A DNA stretch of 64,000 nucleotides from NCBI RefSeq assembly GCF_000737325.1, contig NZ_CP011125.1:4402001-4466000 (forward strand). Direction: 5' to 3'. The position numbers and the translations under genes were made by a program. This DNA comes from Sandaracinus amylolyticus (lineage in GTDB: Bacteria > Myxococcota_A > Polyangia > Polyangiales > Sandaracinaceae). The notes beneath the pieces are model-generated. The model saw nothing but the letters and a program-made list of their open reading frames with translations, searched no databases and was not told the origin of the DNA. Of the stretch, positions 8,891 through 22,219 are shown one piece after another. Numbering within the stretch: the stretch's first letter is position 1; every line of letters begins with the position of its first letter.

Positions 8891-9730
8891 TCACTGCTCG
8901 CGGCGGCGGACGACGATCGTGTTCATCCGCTCGGTCTCTTCGAACTGGCGGCGGTACGTCTGCGCCTCCGCGTTCGTCTCGAAGGGACCGATCCTCACGC
9001 GGTACACGACCCCGCGACCCTCCACCTCGGCGCGCAGCACGAACGCGCGATGGCCGCGCGCGCGCAGGCCCGCGGCGAACGCCTGCGCGCCCTCGGGGCT
9101 GTCGTACGAGATGACCTGCACGGTGTACTCGCCGTCGCGTCCTTCGGGCGCGGCCTCGCCGACGCGCGCCTCGGGCAGCGCGCCCTGCAGCATCGGATCG
9201 ACCGCCGCGGCGCGCGCGAGCGAGCCTCCGCTGCCGGCCGCGATCGCGGCGGGCAGCGCCGCGGGAAGGCGTTCCGCGAGCTCGGCCGCGGTGACCGGGA
9301 CGATCGGCGCCGCGATCGTCGGTACGCCCGTGCCGGGGAGCGGATCGGGGTGACGCAGCTCGGCGGCCGCCGCGGCGAGCGCGGCGTGGACCTCGGGGCG
9401 ATCGTCGCCCTGGAGCGTCGCGGGGAACGTCAGCGCGACGGGATCGATCTCGTCCTCGTCGTCGCGCGCGGCCTGCTCGCGCTCGTCGTCGAGGCACGGC
9501 TCCGCGGGCGCGAGGCCCGACGCGCGATCGAGGCGCGCGAGGGGATCGGAGTCGGCCGCCGCGTCCTCCGCGGTGCCGGTGCCGACCTGCAAGCACAGCG
9601 AGAGCACCACGCCGACCGTCGTGATCCCCGCGAGCCCGAGGAGCGCGATGCGCCGCCCGGCGCCTTCGCCCTCGTCGCGCTCCCGCACCCGATCGAGATC
9701 TCGCATCGCGCTGTCCATCGCCGCCTCCAC
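8891..9730 (-). CDS. SPOR domain membrane protein
   Basis: This 279-residue protein has a short cytoplasmic head, one transmembrane segment around residues 27-48 (RIALLGLAGITTVGVVLSL), an acidic and Ala-rich linker, and a C-terminal SPOR domain (about 195-275; YTVQVISYDSPEGAQAFAAG, RVRIGPFETNAEAQ). SPOR domains bind peptidoglycan stripped of stem peptides at division septa, so a role in cell-wall remodelling or division is likely. ATG at 9730 is chosen; another in-frame ATG lies four codons downstream. The gene probably leads a two-gene unit with the PilT-like ATPase. Confidence 0.85.
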   Translation of the reverse strand: MEAAMDSAMRDLDRVRERDEGEGAGRRIALLGLAGITTVGVVLSLCLQVGTGTAEDAAADSDPLARLDRASGLAPAEPCLDDEREQAARDDEDEIDPVALTFPATLQGDDRPEVHAALAAAAAELRHPDPLPGTGVPTIAAPIVPVTAAELAERLPAALPAAIAAGSGGSLARAAAVDPMLQGALPEARVGEAAPEGRDGEYTVQVISYDSPEGAQAFAAGLRARGHRAFVLRAEVEGRGVVYRVRIGPFETNAEAQTYRRQFEETERMNTIVVRRREQ

Positions 9731-9790
9731 GCGCCTACGTGTAAAGCGGTGTAGGCGATGTAGGACAGCGTGGTCAACAAATGGGATGCG

Positions 9791-10165
9791 CTATCGATCC
9801 GGAACCACGCGCGAGACGAGCTGGCTCGTATCGGAGCCGACCATCTGCCAGACGGTGATCGTCTCACCGATGCTCGCCTGGATCCGCAGCGAGTACGCGC
9901 CGTCCTCGCCCGCTTCGGCGATGACACCCGCGCGGCGGTCCTCGTTGAATCCCATCACGATCGCCAGCGGGCGCGACACGCCGCTCACCTCGACGAAGCC
10001 GTCCTCGTCGGGCGCCGAGACGAGGGCCGTCGGCGGCGGCAGGGGCAGCGTGGGAGCCGCGCAGCCCGGCGCGCCGACCGCGAGGCCGACCACGAGCACG
10101 AAGGGCGCCACGAGGCGCAGGAGGCTGCGGCGGAGGGTCTCCACGGTCGTGCGGGTGGGTCGCAT
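9791..10165 (-). CDS. Small lipoprotein, unknown function
   Basis: This 124-residue protein has a lipoprotein signal: positive residues, a hydrophobic core ([14 protein letters not shown]) and a lipobox ending at the Cys of GAPGCAAP around residue 35. The mature part is short and beta-rich with [12 protein letters not shown] and [21 protein letters not shown], resembling a small immunoglobulin- or carboxypeptidase-regulatory-like sandwich. It lies upstream of the SPOR gene on the same strand, about 60 bases away. No function is assigned. Confidence 0.7.
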   Translation of the reverse strand: MRPTRTTVETLRRSLLRLVAPFVLVVGLAVGAPGCAAPTLPLPPPTALVSAPDEDGFVEVSGVSRPLAIVMGFNEDRRAGVIAEAGEDGAYSLRIQASIGETITVWQMVGSDTSQLVSRVVPDR

Positions 10166-10341
10166 TCGGCGCTTCGACTTTTCACTCGGTCGTTGGAAGT
10201 GCTCGTCGGACCAGAGTGGCGAGCCGACTCTTCATCGATGGCAACCGAGGTGCCACCCGCAGCTCGGGCCGGGATCCTACCGGATCGCGTGGGCGCCACG
10301 GTGCGACGGCGGCAACTCCGTTGGCAGGCCGACCTCTCTCT

Positions 10342-10383
10342 CACGCGTGCGTGCGCGCGTACGCCTACGCGCGTACGCGTGTA
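10342..10383. other. Alternating purine-pyrimidine tract before gyrA
   Basis: Bases 10342-10364 alternate pyrimidine and purine without a break, two pyrimidines interrupt, and 10367-10383 alternate again. The two arms are near-palindromic around TACGCGCGTACG. Such CG/CA-rich alternation is prone to Z-DNA under negative supercoiling. It lies about 105 bases before gyrA in the 323-base gap 10166-10488, where I see no other gene. Confidence 0.5.
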
Positions 10384-10488
10384 GGAAAAGACTGGTCGAC
10401 GTGGTACCGTGCCGCCCTTCGATCGCAGCGAGAGCCGGCTCGATCCGAGCCCGGTGCGCCGTGGTCCCCGCGGAGAGATCACCCTTTC

Positions 10489-13121
<2,633 letters not shown>

Positions 13122-13125
<4 letters not shown>

Positions 13126-13538
13126 GCGACGCGGGGCGCGCGCACCACACGGGACGCTGCCTCTGCGGCGCGGTCTCGTACGAGGTGCGCGCGCCGCTGC
13201 GCGCGCTGTCGTTCTGCCACTGCTCGATCTGTCGTCGCCAGCACTCGCACGTCGGCGCGTACGCGAGCGCGGAGCGCGACGCGTTCGTGGTGCACGATCC
13301 GCAGGGCGCGCTGCGCTGGTATCGCTCGTCGCATGACGTGCAGCGCGGGTTCTGCGGGCACTGCGGGGCAGGGTTGTTCTTCGAGCGCGCGACGGAGAGC
13401 GAGCGCGAGGTCACCGCGGGCTCGCTCGATGCGCCGACGGGCGTGCGCGTCGAGAGCCACATCTGGGTCGGGAGCAAGGGCGACTACTACGAGCTCGCCG
13501 ACGACGGGCTCGCGAGATTCGAAGGAGATCCCGAATGA
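13122..13538 (+). CDS. GFA family zinc-binding protein, copy 1
   Basis: This 138-residue member of the GFA (glutathione-dependent formaldehyde-activating enzyme-like, DUF636) family has the zinc-binding cysteines in [21 protein letters not shown] and FCGHCGAG. The family fold carries two zinc sites; the true substrate is unknown for most members. It overlaps gyrA by four bases and is followed, again with overlap, by a second family member of very similar sequence. The two are a recent tandem duplication. Confidence 0.88.
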
Positions 13539-13957
13539 GCGCCTCCGGATCGAGCTCGGTGCATGGACGTGGCCGCTGTCTGTGCGGTGCGGTCTCGTAC
13601 GAGGTCCGCGCGCCGATGCGCGAGATCTCGTTCTGCCACTGCGGGATGTGCCGGCGCGTGCACAGCTACGCGGGCGCGTACACCACGGCGATCGCCGACT
13701 CGATCGTGCTGCACGATCCGAGCGGCGCGCTCCGCTGGTATCGCTCGTCGGACGAGGTGCAGCGCGGGTTCTGCAGCACGTGCGGGACGATGTTGTTCTG
13801 GCAGCACGACGCCTCGAAGGTGCGCGGCGTGACCGCGGGATCGCTCGAAGCGCCGACGGGGCTGCGCGCCGGCATGCACATCCACGTCGCGGACAAGGGC
13901 GACTGGTACGAGATCCCCGACGACGGGCTCGAGCGACGCCAGGGCAGCTTCGCGTGA
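13535..13957 (+). CDS. GFA family zinc-binding protein, copy 2
   Basis: This is the second tandem GFA-family protein (140 residues). It shares with copy 1 the motifs [21 protein letters not shown]/SxCRR, LRWYRSS, VQRGFC and VTAGSLxAPTG. The zinc ligands are intact (CLCG, CHCGMC, CSTCG). Its start overlaps the stop of copy 1 as ATGA, and its own stop overlaps the GTG start of the next gene. Function is as uncertain as for copy 1. Confidence 0.88.
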   Translation: MSASGSSSVHGRGRCLCGAVSYEVRAPMREISFCHCGMCRRVHSYAGAYTTAIADSIVLHDPSGALRWYRSSDEVQRGFCSTCGTMLFWQHDASKVRGVTAGSLEAPTGLRAGMHIHVADKGDWYEIPDDGLERRQGSFA

Positions 13958-14496
13958 GCGAGCAGCTCTATCGCGCGTACGTCGAATCGCTGCAGCGCGA
14001 ATTCCCGGGGCTGCGCGTGATCAGCAAGCGCGGGCACACGATGTCGATCGTGATCGATCGGCTGCTGAAGATCGTCACGCTCGGTGGGCAGTCCGCCTAT
14101 CTCACGCGCTACACGACGGTGCTCGGTCGGACGATCTACACGCCGACCGAGTGGGAGCAGCGCGATCCGCGCGAGCGATACGTCACGATGCGGCACGAGG
14201 CCGTGCACCTCCGTCAGTCGCGTCGGTATGGGATGCTGCTGATGAGCGTCCTCTACGCGCTGCCGTTCTTCCCGCTCGGGCTCGCGTACGGTCGCGCGCG
14301 CATCGAGTGGGAGGCGTACGCCGAGACGTTCCGGGCGGTCGCCGAGGTGTGGGGCCCTGCGAGGGCGCGCTCACCGGAGATGCGCGCGCACGTGCTGAAG
14401 CAGTTCACGAGCCCCGCGTACGGATGGATGTGGCCCTTCCCGAAGCAGGTGAATCGCTGGATTGACGAGGTCCTGGCCACGCTGCCGGAGGCCTGA
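13954..14496 (+). CDS. HEAVH-motif protein, possible metalloprotease-like
   Basis: This 180-residue protein starts with GTG at 13954, overlapping the previous stop. It carries a HExxH-type motif, RHEAVHLRQSRRYG around residue 74, followed by a hydrophobic stretch (LLMSVLYALPFFPLGLAYG) and a downstream acidic cluster (RIEWEAYAET) that could supply a third zinc ligand. This matches a small gluzincin-like pattern, though I cannot name the family. Homologues of this shape are often annotated hypothetical. It ends the gyrA-GFA-GFA run of overlapping genes. Confidence 0.7.
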   Translation: MSEQLYRAYVESLQREFPGLRVISKRGHTMSIVIDRLLKIVTLGGQSAYLTRYTTVLGRTIYTPTEWEQRDPRERYVTMRHEAVHLRQSRRYGMLLMSVLYALPFFPLGLAYGRARIEWEAYAETFRAVAEVWGPARARSPEMRAHVLKQFTSPAYGWMWPFPKQVNRWIDEVLATLPEA

Positions 14497-14555
14497 TCGG
14501 GCACGAGATCTTCGGCCGGATGTTCAGGTAGACTGCTCGGTCGAAGTCTCGGCTC

Positions 14556-16756
<2,201 letters not shown>

Positions 16757-16760
<4 letters not shown>

Positions 16761-17242
16761 GCGACGACCGGTTGGACCAATTGGACTACTACGACCTGCT
16801 GCAGGTCGAGCCGACGTCGACGATCGACGACGTCCGGCGCGCGTTCCACGCGTTCGCGGCGAAGTACCATCCCGATCGGTTCGCAGGCGCGCCGCCCGAG
16901 AAACAAGAGCGCGCGGCGCAGATCTACCGCCGCGGCGCCGAGGCGTATCGCGTGCTGCTCGACCCCGAGCAGCGCCGCATCTACGAGGCGCAGCGCGCGC
17001 GGGGCAAGCTCCGCCTCGACCCCGAGGAGAAGACCGATCGCGGCAACGGCCCAGGGACGGGCGGCCTCGCGATCCGCTCGCCGCGCGCGCGACCGTTCGC
17101 GCAGAAGGCGACGGAAGCATTCAAGAAGGGCGACTGGGCGACCGCGCGGCTCAACCTGAAGCTCGCGATGCAGCACGAGCCCGAGAACGCCCTCTTGCAG
17201 GCGCGGCTCGCCGAAGTGGAGCAGAGGCTTCGCGCGAGGTAG
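16757..17242 (+). CDS. J-domain co-chaperone
   Basis: This 161-residue protein has an N-terminal J domain (about 8-75; [20 protein letters not shown]) with the essential HPD tripeptide in KYHPDRF, which stimulates Hsp70 ATPase. A linker follows, and then a C-terminal helical pair resembling a TPR unit ([33 protein letters not shown]). It lacks the zinc-finger and client-binding domains of DnaJ. The four-base overlap with the unusual Hsp70 gene makes that protein the probable partner. Confidence 0.88.
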
Positions 17243-17255
17243 ATTGCCGCCCTCC

Positions 17256-17852
17256 ATGACGCGGCGCGCCATCCTCGAGCGGATCACGAAGGAGACGCGG
17301 ATCGAGGTCGAGATCGACCTCGACGGCACCGGGCAGTACGACGTGCAGACGCCGCTCCCGTTCCTCTCGCACATGGTCGAGCAGCTCGCGCGTCACGGGA
17401 TGATCGACCTCAAGGTGCGCGCCCAGGGCGACGTCGAGATCGACGGGCACCACACGACCGAGGACCTCGCGATCACGATCGGTCGCTGCGTCGCCGACGC
17501 GCTCGGCGACAAGCGCGGCATTCGTCGCTACGGCTCGGCGACGCTCCCGATGGACGAGGCGTGCGTCACGTGCGCGATCGATCTCTCGGGGCGCACGTTC
17601 TTCCAGTCGCGGATCGACCTGCCGAAGGCGAAGGTCGGCAGCTTCGACACCGAGCTCGCCGACGTCTTCTTCGAGGGCTTCGCGCGTGGCGCGCAGTGCA
17701 ACCTGCACCTCTACAAGCACGCCGGCGACAACCTCCATCACATCATCGAGATCTCGTTCAAGGCGCTGGCGCGCGCGCTGCGCGACGCGAGCGAGATCGA
17801 TCCGCGCGCCGCGAGCGTGCTCCCGTCGACGAAGGGGACGCTGACCGAATGA
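17256..17852 (+). CDS. hisB: Imidazoleglycerol-phosphate dehydratase
   Basis: HisB dehydrates imidazole-glycerol phosphate to imidazole-acetol phosphate in histidine synthesis using two manganese ions. The 198-residue monofunctional form shows the metal-binding motifs DGHHTTEDLAI and the C-terminal NLHHIIE, along with LPFLSHMVEQLARHG. There is no N-terminal histidinol-phosphatase domain as in E. coli. An in-frame TTG lies four codons upstream; the ATG at 17256 fits family starts better. It overlaps hisH (ATGA) and leads hisB-hisH-hisA-hisF. Confidence 0.95.
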   Translation: MTRRAILERITKETRIEVEIDLDGTGQYDVQTPLPFLSHMVEQLARHGMIDLKVRAQGDVEIDGHHTTEDLAITIGRCVADALGDKRGIRRYGSATLPMDEACVTCAIDLSGRTFFQSRIDLPKAKVGSFDTELADVFFEGFARGAQCNLHLYKHAGDNLHHIIEISFKALARALRDASEIDPRAASVLPSTKGTLTE

Positions 17853-18493
17853 GCGCGGCCACGCGAGAGGTGGTCGTCGTCGACCTCGGGATGGGCAACC
17901 TGCGCAGCGTCGCGCGCGCGCTCGAGCGGGCGGGCGCGTCGGCGCGGATCAGCAGCGATGCCGAGGTGATCGCGAAGGCTCCGCGCCTCGTCGTGCCGGG
18001 GCAGGGGCAGTTCCGCGATTGTGCGAGCGCGCTCGAGGGCGAGCTCGGGAGCGCGGTGCGCGCGTTCGTCGCGAGCGGTCGGCCGTACCTCGGGATCTGC
18101 CTCGGGATGCAGGCGCTCTTCGCGTCGAGCGAGGAAGCGCCGGGCGCCGGGGGGCTCGGGATCTTCGGTGGCACGGTGGCGCGCTTCGCGCGTGATCTCC
18201 GTGATGCCAGCGGCGAGCGTCTCAAGGTCCCGCACATGGGCTGGAGCGAGCTCGCGCTTCCGCGCGCACCGCATCCGATGCTCGCGTCCGAGCCGCGCTG
18301 GTTCTACTTCGTGCACTCGTACGTGTGCGTGCCCGAGGACGCGGGGATCATCGCGGCGACGGCGGATCACGGTGGAGCGTTCTGCGCGGCGGTCGCGCGC
18401 GAGAACGTGTTCGCGTGTCAGTTCCACCCCGAGAAGAGCGGAGCGGCGGGGCACGCGCTGCTGACGCGATACGTGGAGGGCGCGTGGAGCTGA
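17849..18493 (+). CDS. hisH: Imidazole glycerol phosphate synthase, glutaminase subunit
   Basis: HisH is the class I glutamine amidotransferase that feeds ammonia to HisF. In 214 residues it shows VVVDLGMGNLRS at the start, the nucleophile Cys in GICLGMQALF, and the His-Glu pair in QFHPEKSG. The start overlaps the hisB stop as ATGA. The stop overlaps the GTG start of hisA, so all four his genes are translationally coupled. Confidence 0.95.
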   Translation: MSAATREVVVVDLGMGNLRSVARALERAGASARISSDAEVIAKAPRLVVPGQGQFRDCASALEGELGSAVRAFVASGRPYLGICLGMQALFASSEEAPGAGGLGIFGGTVARFARDLRDASGERLKVPHMGWSELALPRAPHPMLASEPRWFYFVHSYVCVPEDAGIIAATADHGGAFCAAVARENVFACQFHPEKSGAAGHALLTRYVEGAWS

Positions 18494-19208
18494 TCCCGGC
18501 GATCGACCTGCTCGAGGGCAAGGTCGTGCGCCTGCACAAGGGGCGCTACGACGAGGTCACGGTCTACGCGGACGATCCGGTCGCGGAGGCGAAGCGCTTC
18601 GCGGATCAGGGCGCGAAGCGGCTGCACGTCGTGGATCTCGAGGGCGCTCGCAGTGGTGACGCGGCGCACGCGGCGCTCGTCGAGCGCATCGTGGCGAGCG
18701 TGCCCTCGATCGCGGTGCAGGTCGGCGGTGGCGTGCGTGATGCGCGCGCGGCCGAGCGATGGCTCGCCGCAGGCGCGCAGCGTGTCGTGATGGGCACGGC
18801 CGCGATCAAGAGCCCGGACGTGGTGTCGGACCTGTGCGCGAAGCACCCGGGCCGGCTGGTGATCGCGATCGACGCGCGCAACGGCGAGGTCGCGATCGAG
18901 GGCTGGGAGAAGGGCAGCGGCGTGCGCGCCGAGGAGCTCGCGGGGCGCGTCGACGCGTGGGGCGCGGCGGCGATCCTCTACACGGACATCGATCGCGACG
19001 GCACGCGCCTCGGGCCCGCGGTGGACTCGACTGCGGCGCTGCAGGCGGCGGTGAGCGCGACGGTGATCGCGTCGGGCGGCATCGGCGAGATCGCGCACCT
19101 GCTCGAGCTCGCGCGCGCCGGGGTGCGCGCCGCGGTGTGCGGGCGCGCGCTCTATGCGGGCGCGTTCACGCTGCCCGAGGCGCTCGCCGCGCTCTCGGAG
19201 GGGCGCTG

Positions 19209-19209
<1 letters not shown>
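18484..19209 (+). CDS. hisA: ProFAR isomerase
   Basis: HisA isomerises the aminoaldose ProFAR to the aminoketose PRFAR, a half-barrel-duplicated TIM-barrel enzyme. The 241 residues open with [20 protein letters not shown], carrying the first catalytic Asp. The second catalytic Asp is in [10 protein letters not shown], and phosphate-binding loops QVGGGVRD and IASGGIG are present. GTG at 18484 is the start, within the end of hisH; the longer upstream frame overlaps hisH and is not family-like. It overlaps hisF by one base. Confidence 0.95.
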
Positions 19210-19978
<769 letters not shown>

Positions 19979-19982
<4 letters not shown>

Positions 19983-21634
19983 ACGATCTGCTCGGCGTCA
20001 CGATCGACGATCTCGTCGCGTCCCTGAAGTCGCGGAGGATCCGGATCCCGTCGGACATCGGCGCGTTCGTCGCGCTCGAGACGGTGGAGGCGCTCTTGCG
20101 CGGTCCCGCGATCGTACGCGGTGGCGACGTGCGCATCGCCGAGGACGGAACGGTGTCGGTGTTCGCGCCGCCGAACAGCGCGTCGGCGGAGGAAGCGGCG
20201 CGCTCGGTGATCGCGCTGCTCGCGACGCTGCTCGTGGCGTCGGGCACGGGCGTGCCCCCGGTGCTGGTGGGGCTCGTGGAGCACGGCGCGGGCAGCGGGC
20301 CCGCGGCGCTCGAGCGGCTGCGCGACGAGCTCGAGGCGTCGCTGGTGCCGCTCAACCGCGGCGCGTCGCGTCGCGTGCTCTCGCGCATGATCCGCGAAGC
20401 GCGGCGCGCGGCATCGCAGGCGGAGAGCGCGCTCGACGAGGTGCCCGAGGATCAGCTCGACGACGCGCTCGACGATCTGATCGGCGCGCCCGCGAAGAAG
20501 CCCGCTGCGCCGGCGGGAGCGCGCGGAATGTCGGATCCCGATCTCGCGGCGCCCGCGTTCAGCGCGCCGCCCGCGGACCTCTCGGATCCGTTCGCCGATC
20601 CCGAGAAGGATCCGCACCCGCTCTCGGTCACGCCGCCGCCGGGCGCGGTGATCTCGCCGATCCCGCGCGTGCGTCACGAAGCGCCGAGCGATGCGATCAC
20701 GCTCGACGAGCCGCGTCCCGAGCTCGCCGCGATCGCGGCACCGAAGCGCACGACGCCGAAGGAGATCGCGAAGCCCGCGCCGCGCGTGCGCGAGCCCGCG
20801 CCCGAGCCCGCACCGGCGATCGAGTCCGAGCGTCCGCCGAAGCCGCGCGCGAAGGCGCCTCCGTCGTTCGACGAGTTCGAAGCGGCCCCGAAGAGCACGG
20901 GCCGCGGCGGCGGGTTGATTTGGGGGCTCGCGTTCGTCGTCGTGATCCTCTTCGCGATCGCCGGCGTCGCGTTGATGCGCCCGGATCTCGTGGACGTCGC
21001 GCTCGGTCGCCCGCCCGCGCCCGAGGCGCCCGCGGGCCCGACGCCCGAAGAGCAAGAAGCCGCGCTGCGCGCCCATCGCGCGCGCTTCGGCACGCTCACG
21101 GTGCGCAGCACGCCGGATCGCGCGCAGGTGCTGATGTTCGTCGGGCGTGGACCCGCGATGGCGACGCAGCTCCCGACGGGCATGGCGTACGAGCTCGTCG
21201 CGATCGCCGACGGTCGCGCGCCGACGCGTGCGATCGTGCCCGCGGACGCGCAGTGGGAGCGCACCGCGGACGGCCCGCGCTACGAGCTCGCGATGCAGAC
21301 CGGCGATCAGGCGATGCCGCCCGATCGCATGGTGCTCGGCGACACGCGCCTGCCGCGCGACGCGCTGGGCGCGCCCGGCCCCGAGCTCGGCTCGATCCGT
21401 GTCGTCACGAATCCGCCGGGCGCGAAGGTGTATCTGCTCGTCGGCTTCACGCCGCAGGTCACGGTGCAGAACGTTCGCACCGACGAGGTGGTCGAGCTGC
21501 TCGTCTACCGCGAGGGCCACGCGCTCGAGCGCGTCCCGGTGATGCCGAGCGACTGGCGCGAGGGCGAGGACGGCACGAAGACCGCCGACGTCGAGGTGAC
21601 GCTGAGACCGCTCGCGCCGCAGCGCGGTCGCTGA
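19979..21634 (+). CDS. Membrane protein with PEGA-like C-terminus
   Basis: This 551-residue protein appears to be myxobacterial in style. An N-terminal helical domain (about 1-140; [32 protein letters not shown]) is followed by a Pro/Ala-rich cytoplasmic linker, one transmembrane segment around 314-336 ([17 protein letters not shown]), and a C-terminal periplasmic part with two PEGA-like beta repeats ([19 protein letters not shown] and [19 protein letters not shown]). The N-terminal domain resembles accessory regions of myxobacterial Ser/Thr-kinase-associated proteins, but there is no kinase domain. It overlaps hisF by four bases, which puts an envelope protein in the his operon. Confidence 0.78.
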
Positions 21635-21641
21635 GCGCTCG

Positions 21642-21664
21642 GTGCGGCACCGCCTTCGCCGCAC
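21642..21664. terminator. Hairpin between convergent genes
   Basis: GTGCGGC at 21642-21648 pairs perfectly with GCCGCAC at 21658-21664 around a 9-base loop. It lies between the convergent stops of the PEGA-like gene and the candidate immunity gene. There is no T-run, so it is a weak bidirectional terminator candidate at best. Confidence 0.3.
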
Positions 21665-21694
21665 GCGCCATGTTTCACGCGGAGATCGGCACCG

Positions 21695-22219
21695 TCACTC
21701 GTCGACGAACACCTTCTTGATGCCGTCCGCCGTCTGGACGAGCTTGAACGGTCGGAGCCCTCCCTCCCGCAGCGGGTTCTCGCGCCAGATGAGCCCCATC
21801 GCGTCGAGGAGGCGACTGTATTCGTCGCTGAAGGGAACTGGACCTTCCGCAACGGCGCGGATGAACTGGAGCGGCGGACGGTACTTGTGGTCGTTCACGT
21901 AGTGGTAGATGAGGTTCGGAGCGGCGAACACGTCGCCTTCGGGCGAGAAGACGCGGATCTCACCAGAGCCCAGCAGCAGCCCGGCGTCGCGCTTGAAGAA
22001 TGTGTTTTCAGGGCGCGCGCACAGTTCGCAGTCGTGCAGGCCGCGCGTCGAGTTCACGATCACCCTGCAGTAGGCCCAGAGCTTCTCAAGGAACGCGGGG
22101 GAGGGTTCCTCCGTGGGGAAATCGTGAGCCGCGTCCAGCCATCCAACGTTCATGGTCTCCGGGCCGGGTGCGTCCGGAGGAAAGTAGGTGTACGCGGAAA
22201 GGTCCTCGAAATGGGTCAT
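21695..22219 (-). CDS. Candidate immunity protein for RHS toxin
   Basis: This is a 174-residue acidic cytoplasmic protein without signal or membrane segments. It begins MTHFEDLSAYTYFPP, has NVGWLDAAHDFP, a HDCELCARP segment that could bind metal, and a beta-rich second half. The opening motif matches a family of small uncharacterised proteins that I recall beside polymorphic toxins; I do not know a characterised member. Its ATG directly abuts the RHS stop (22220-22222) on the same strand, the classic position for an immunity gene. Codon use is less GC-biased than in the his operon, as for the RHS gene. Confidence 0.7.
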   Translation of the reverse strand: MTHFEDLSAYTYFPPDAPGPETMNVGWLDAAHDFPTEEPSPAFLEKLWAYCRVIVNSTRGLHDCELCARPENTFFKRDAGLLLGSGEIRVFSPEGDVFAAPNLIYHYVNDHKYRPPLQFIRAVAEGPVPFSDEYSRLLDAMGLIWRENPLREGGLRPFKLVQTADGIKKVFVDE

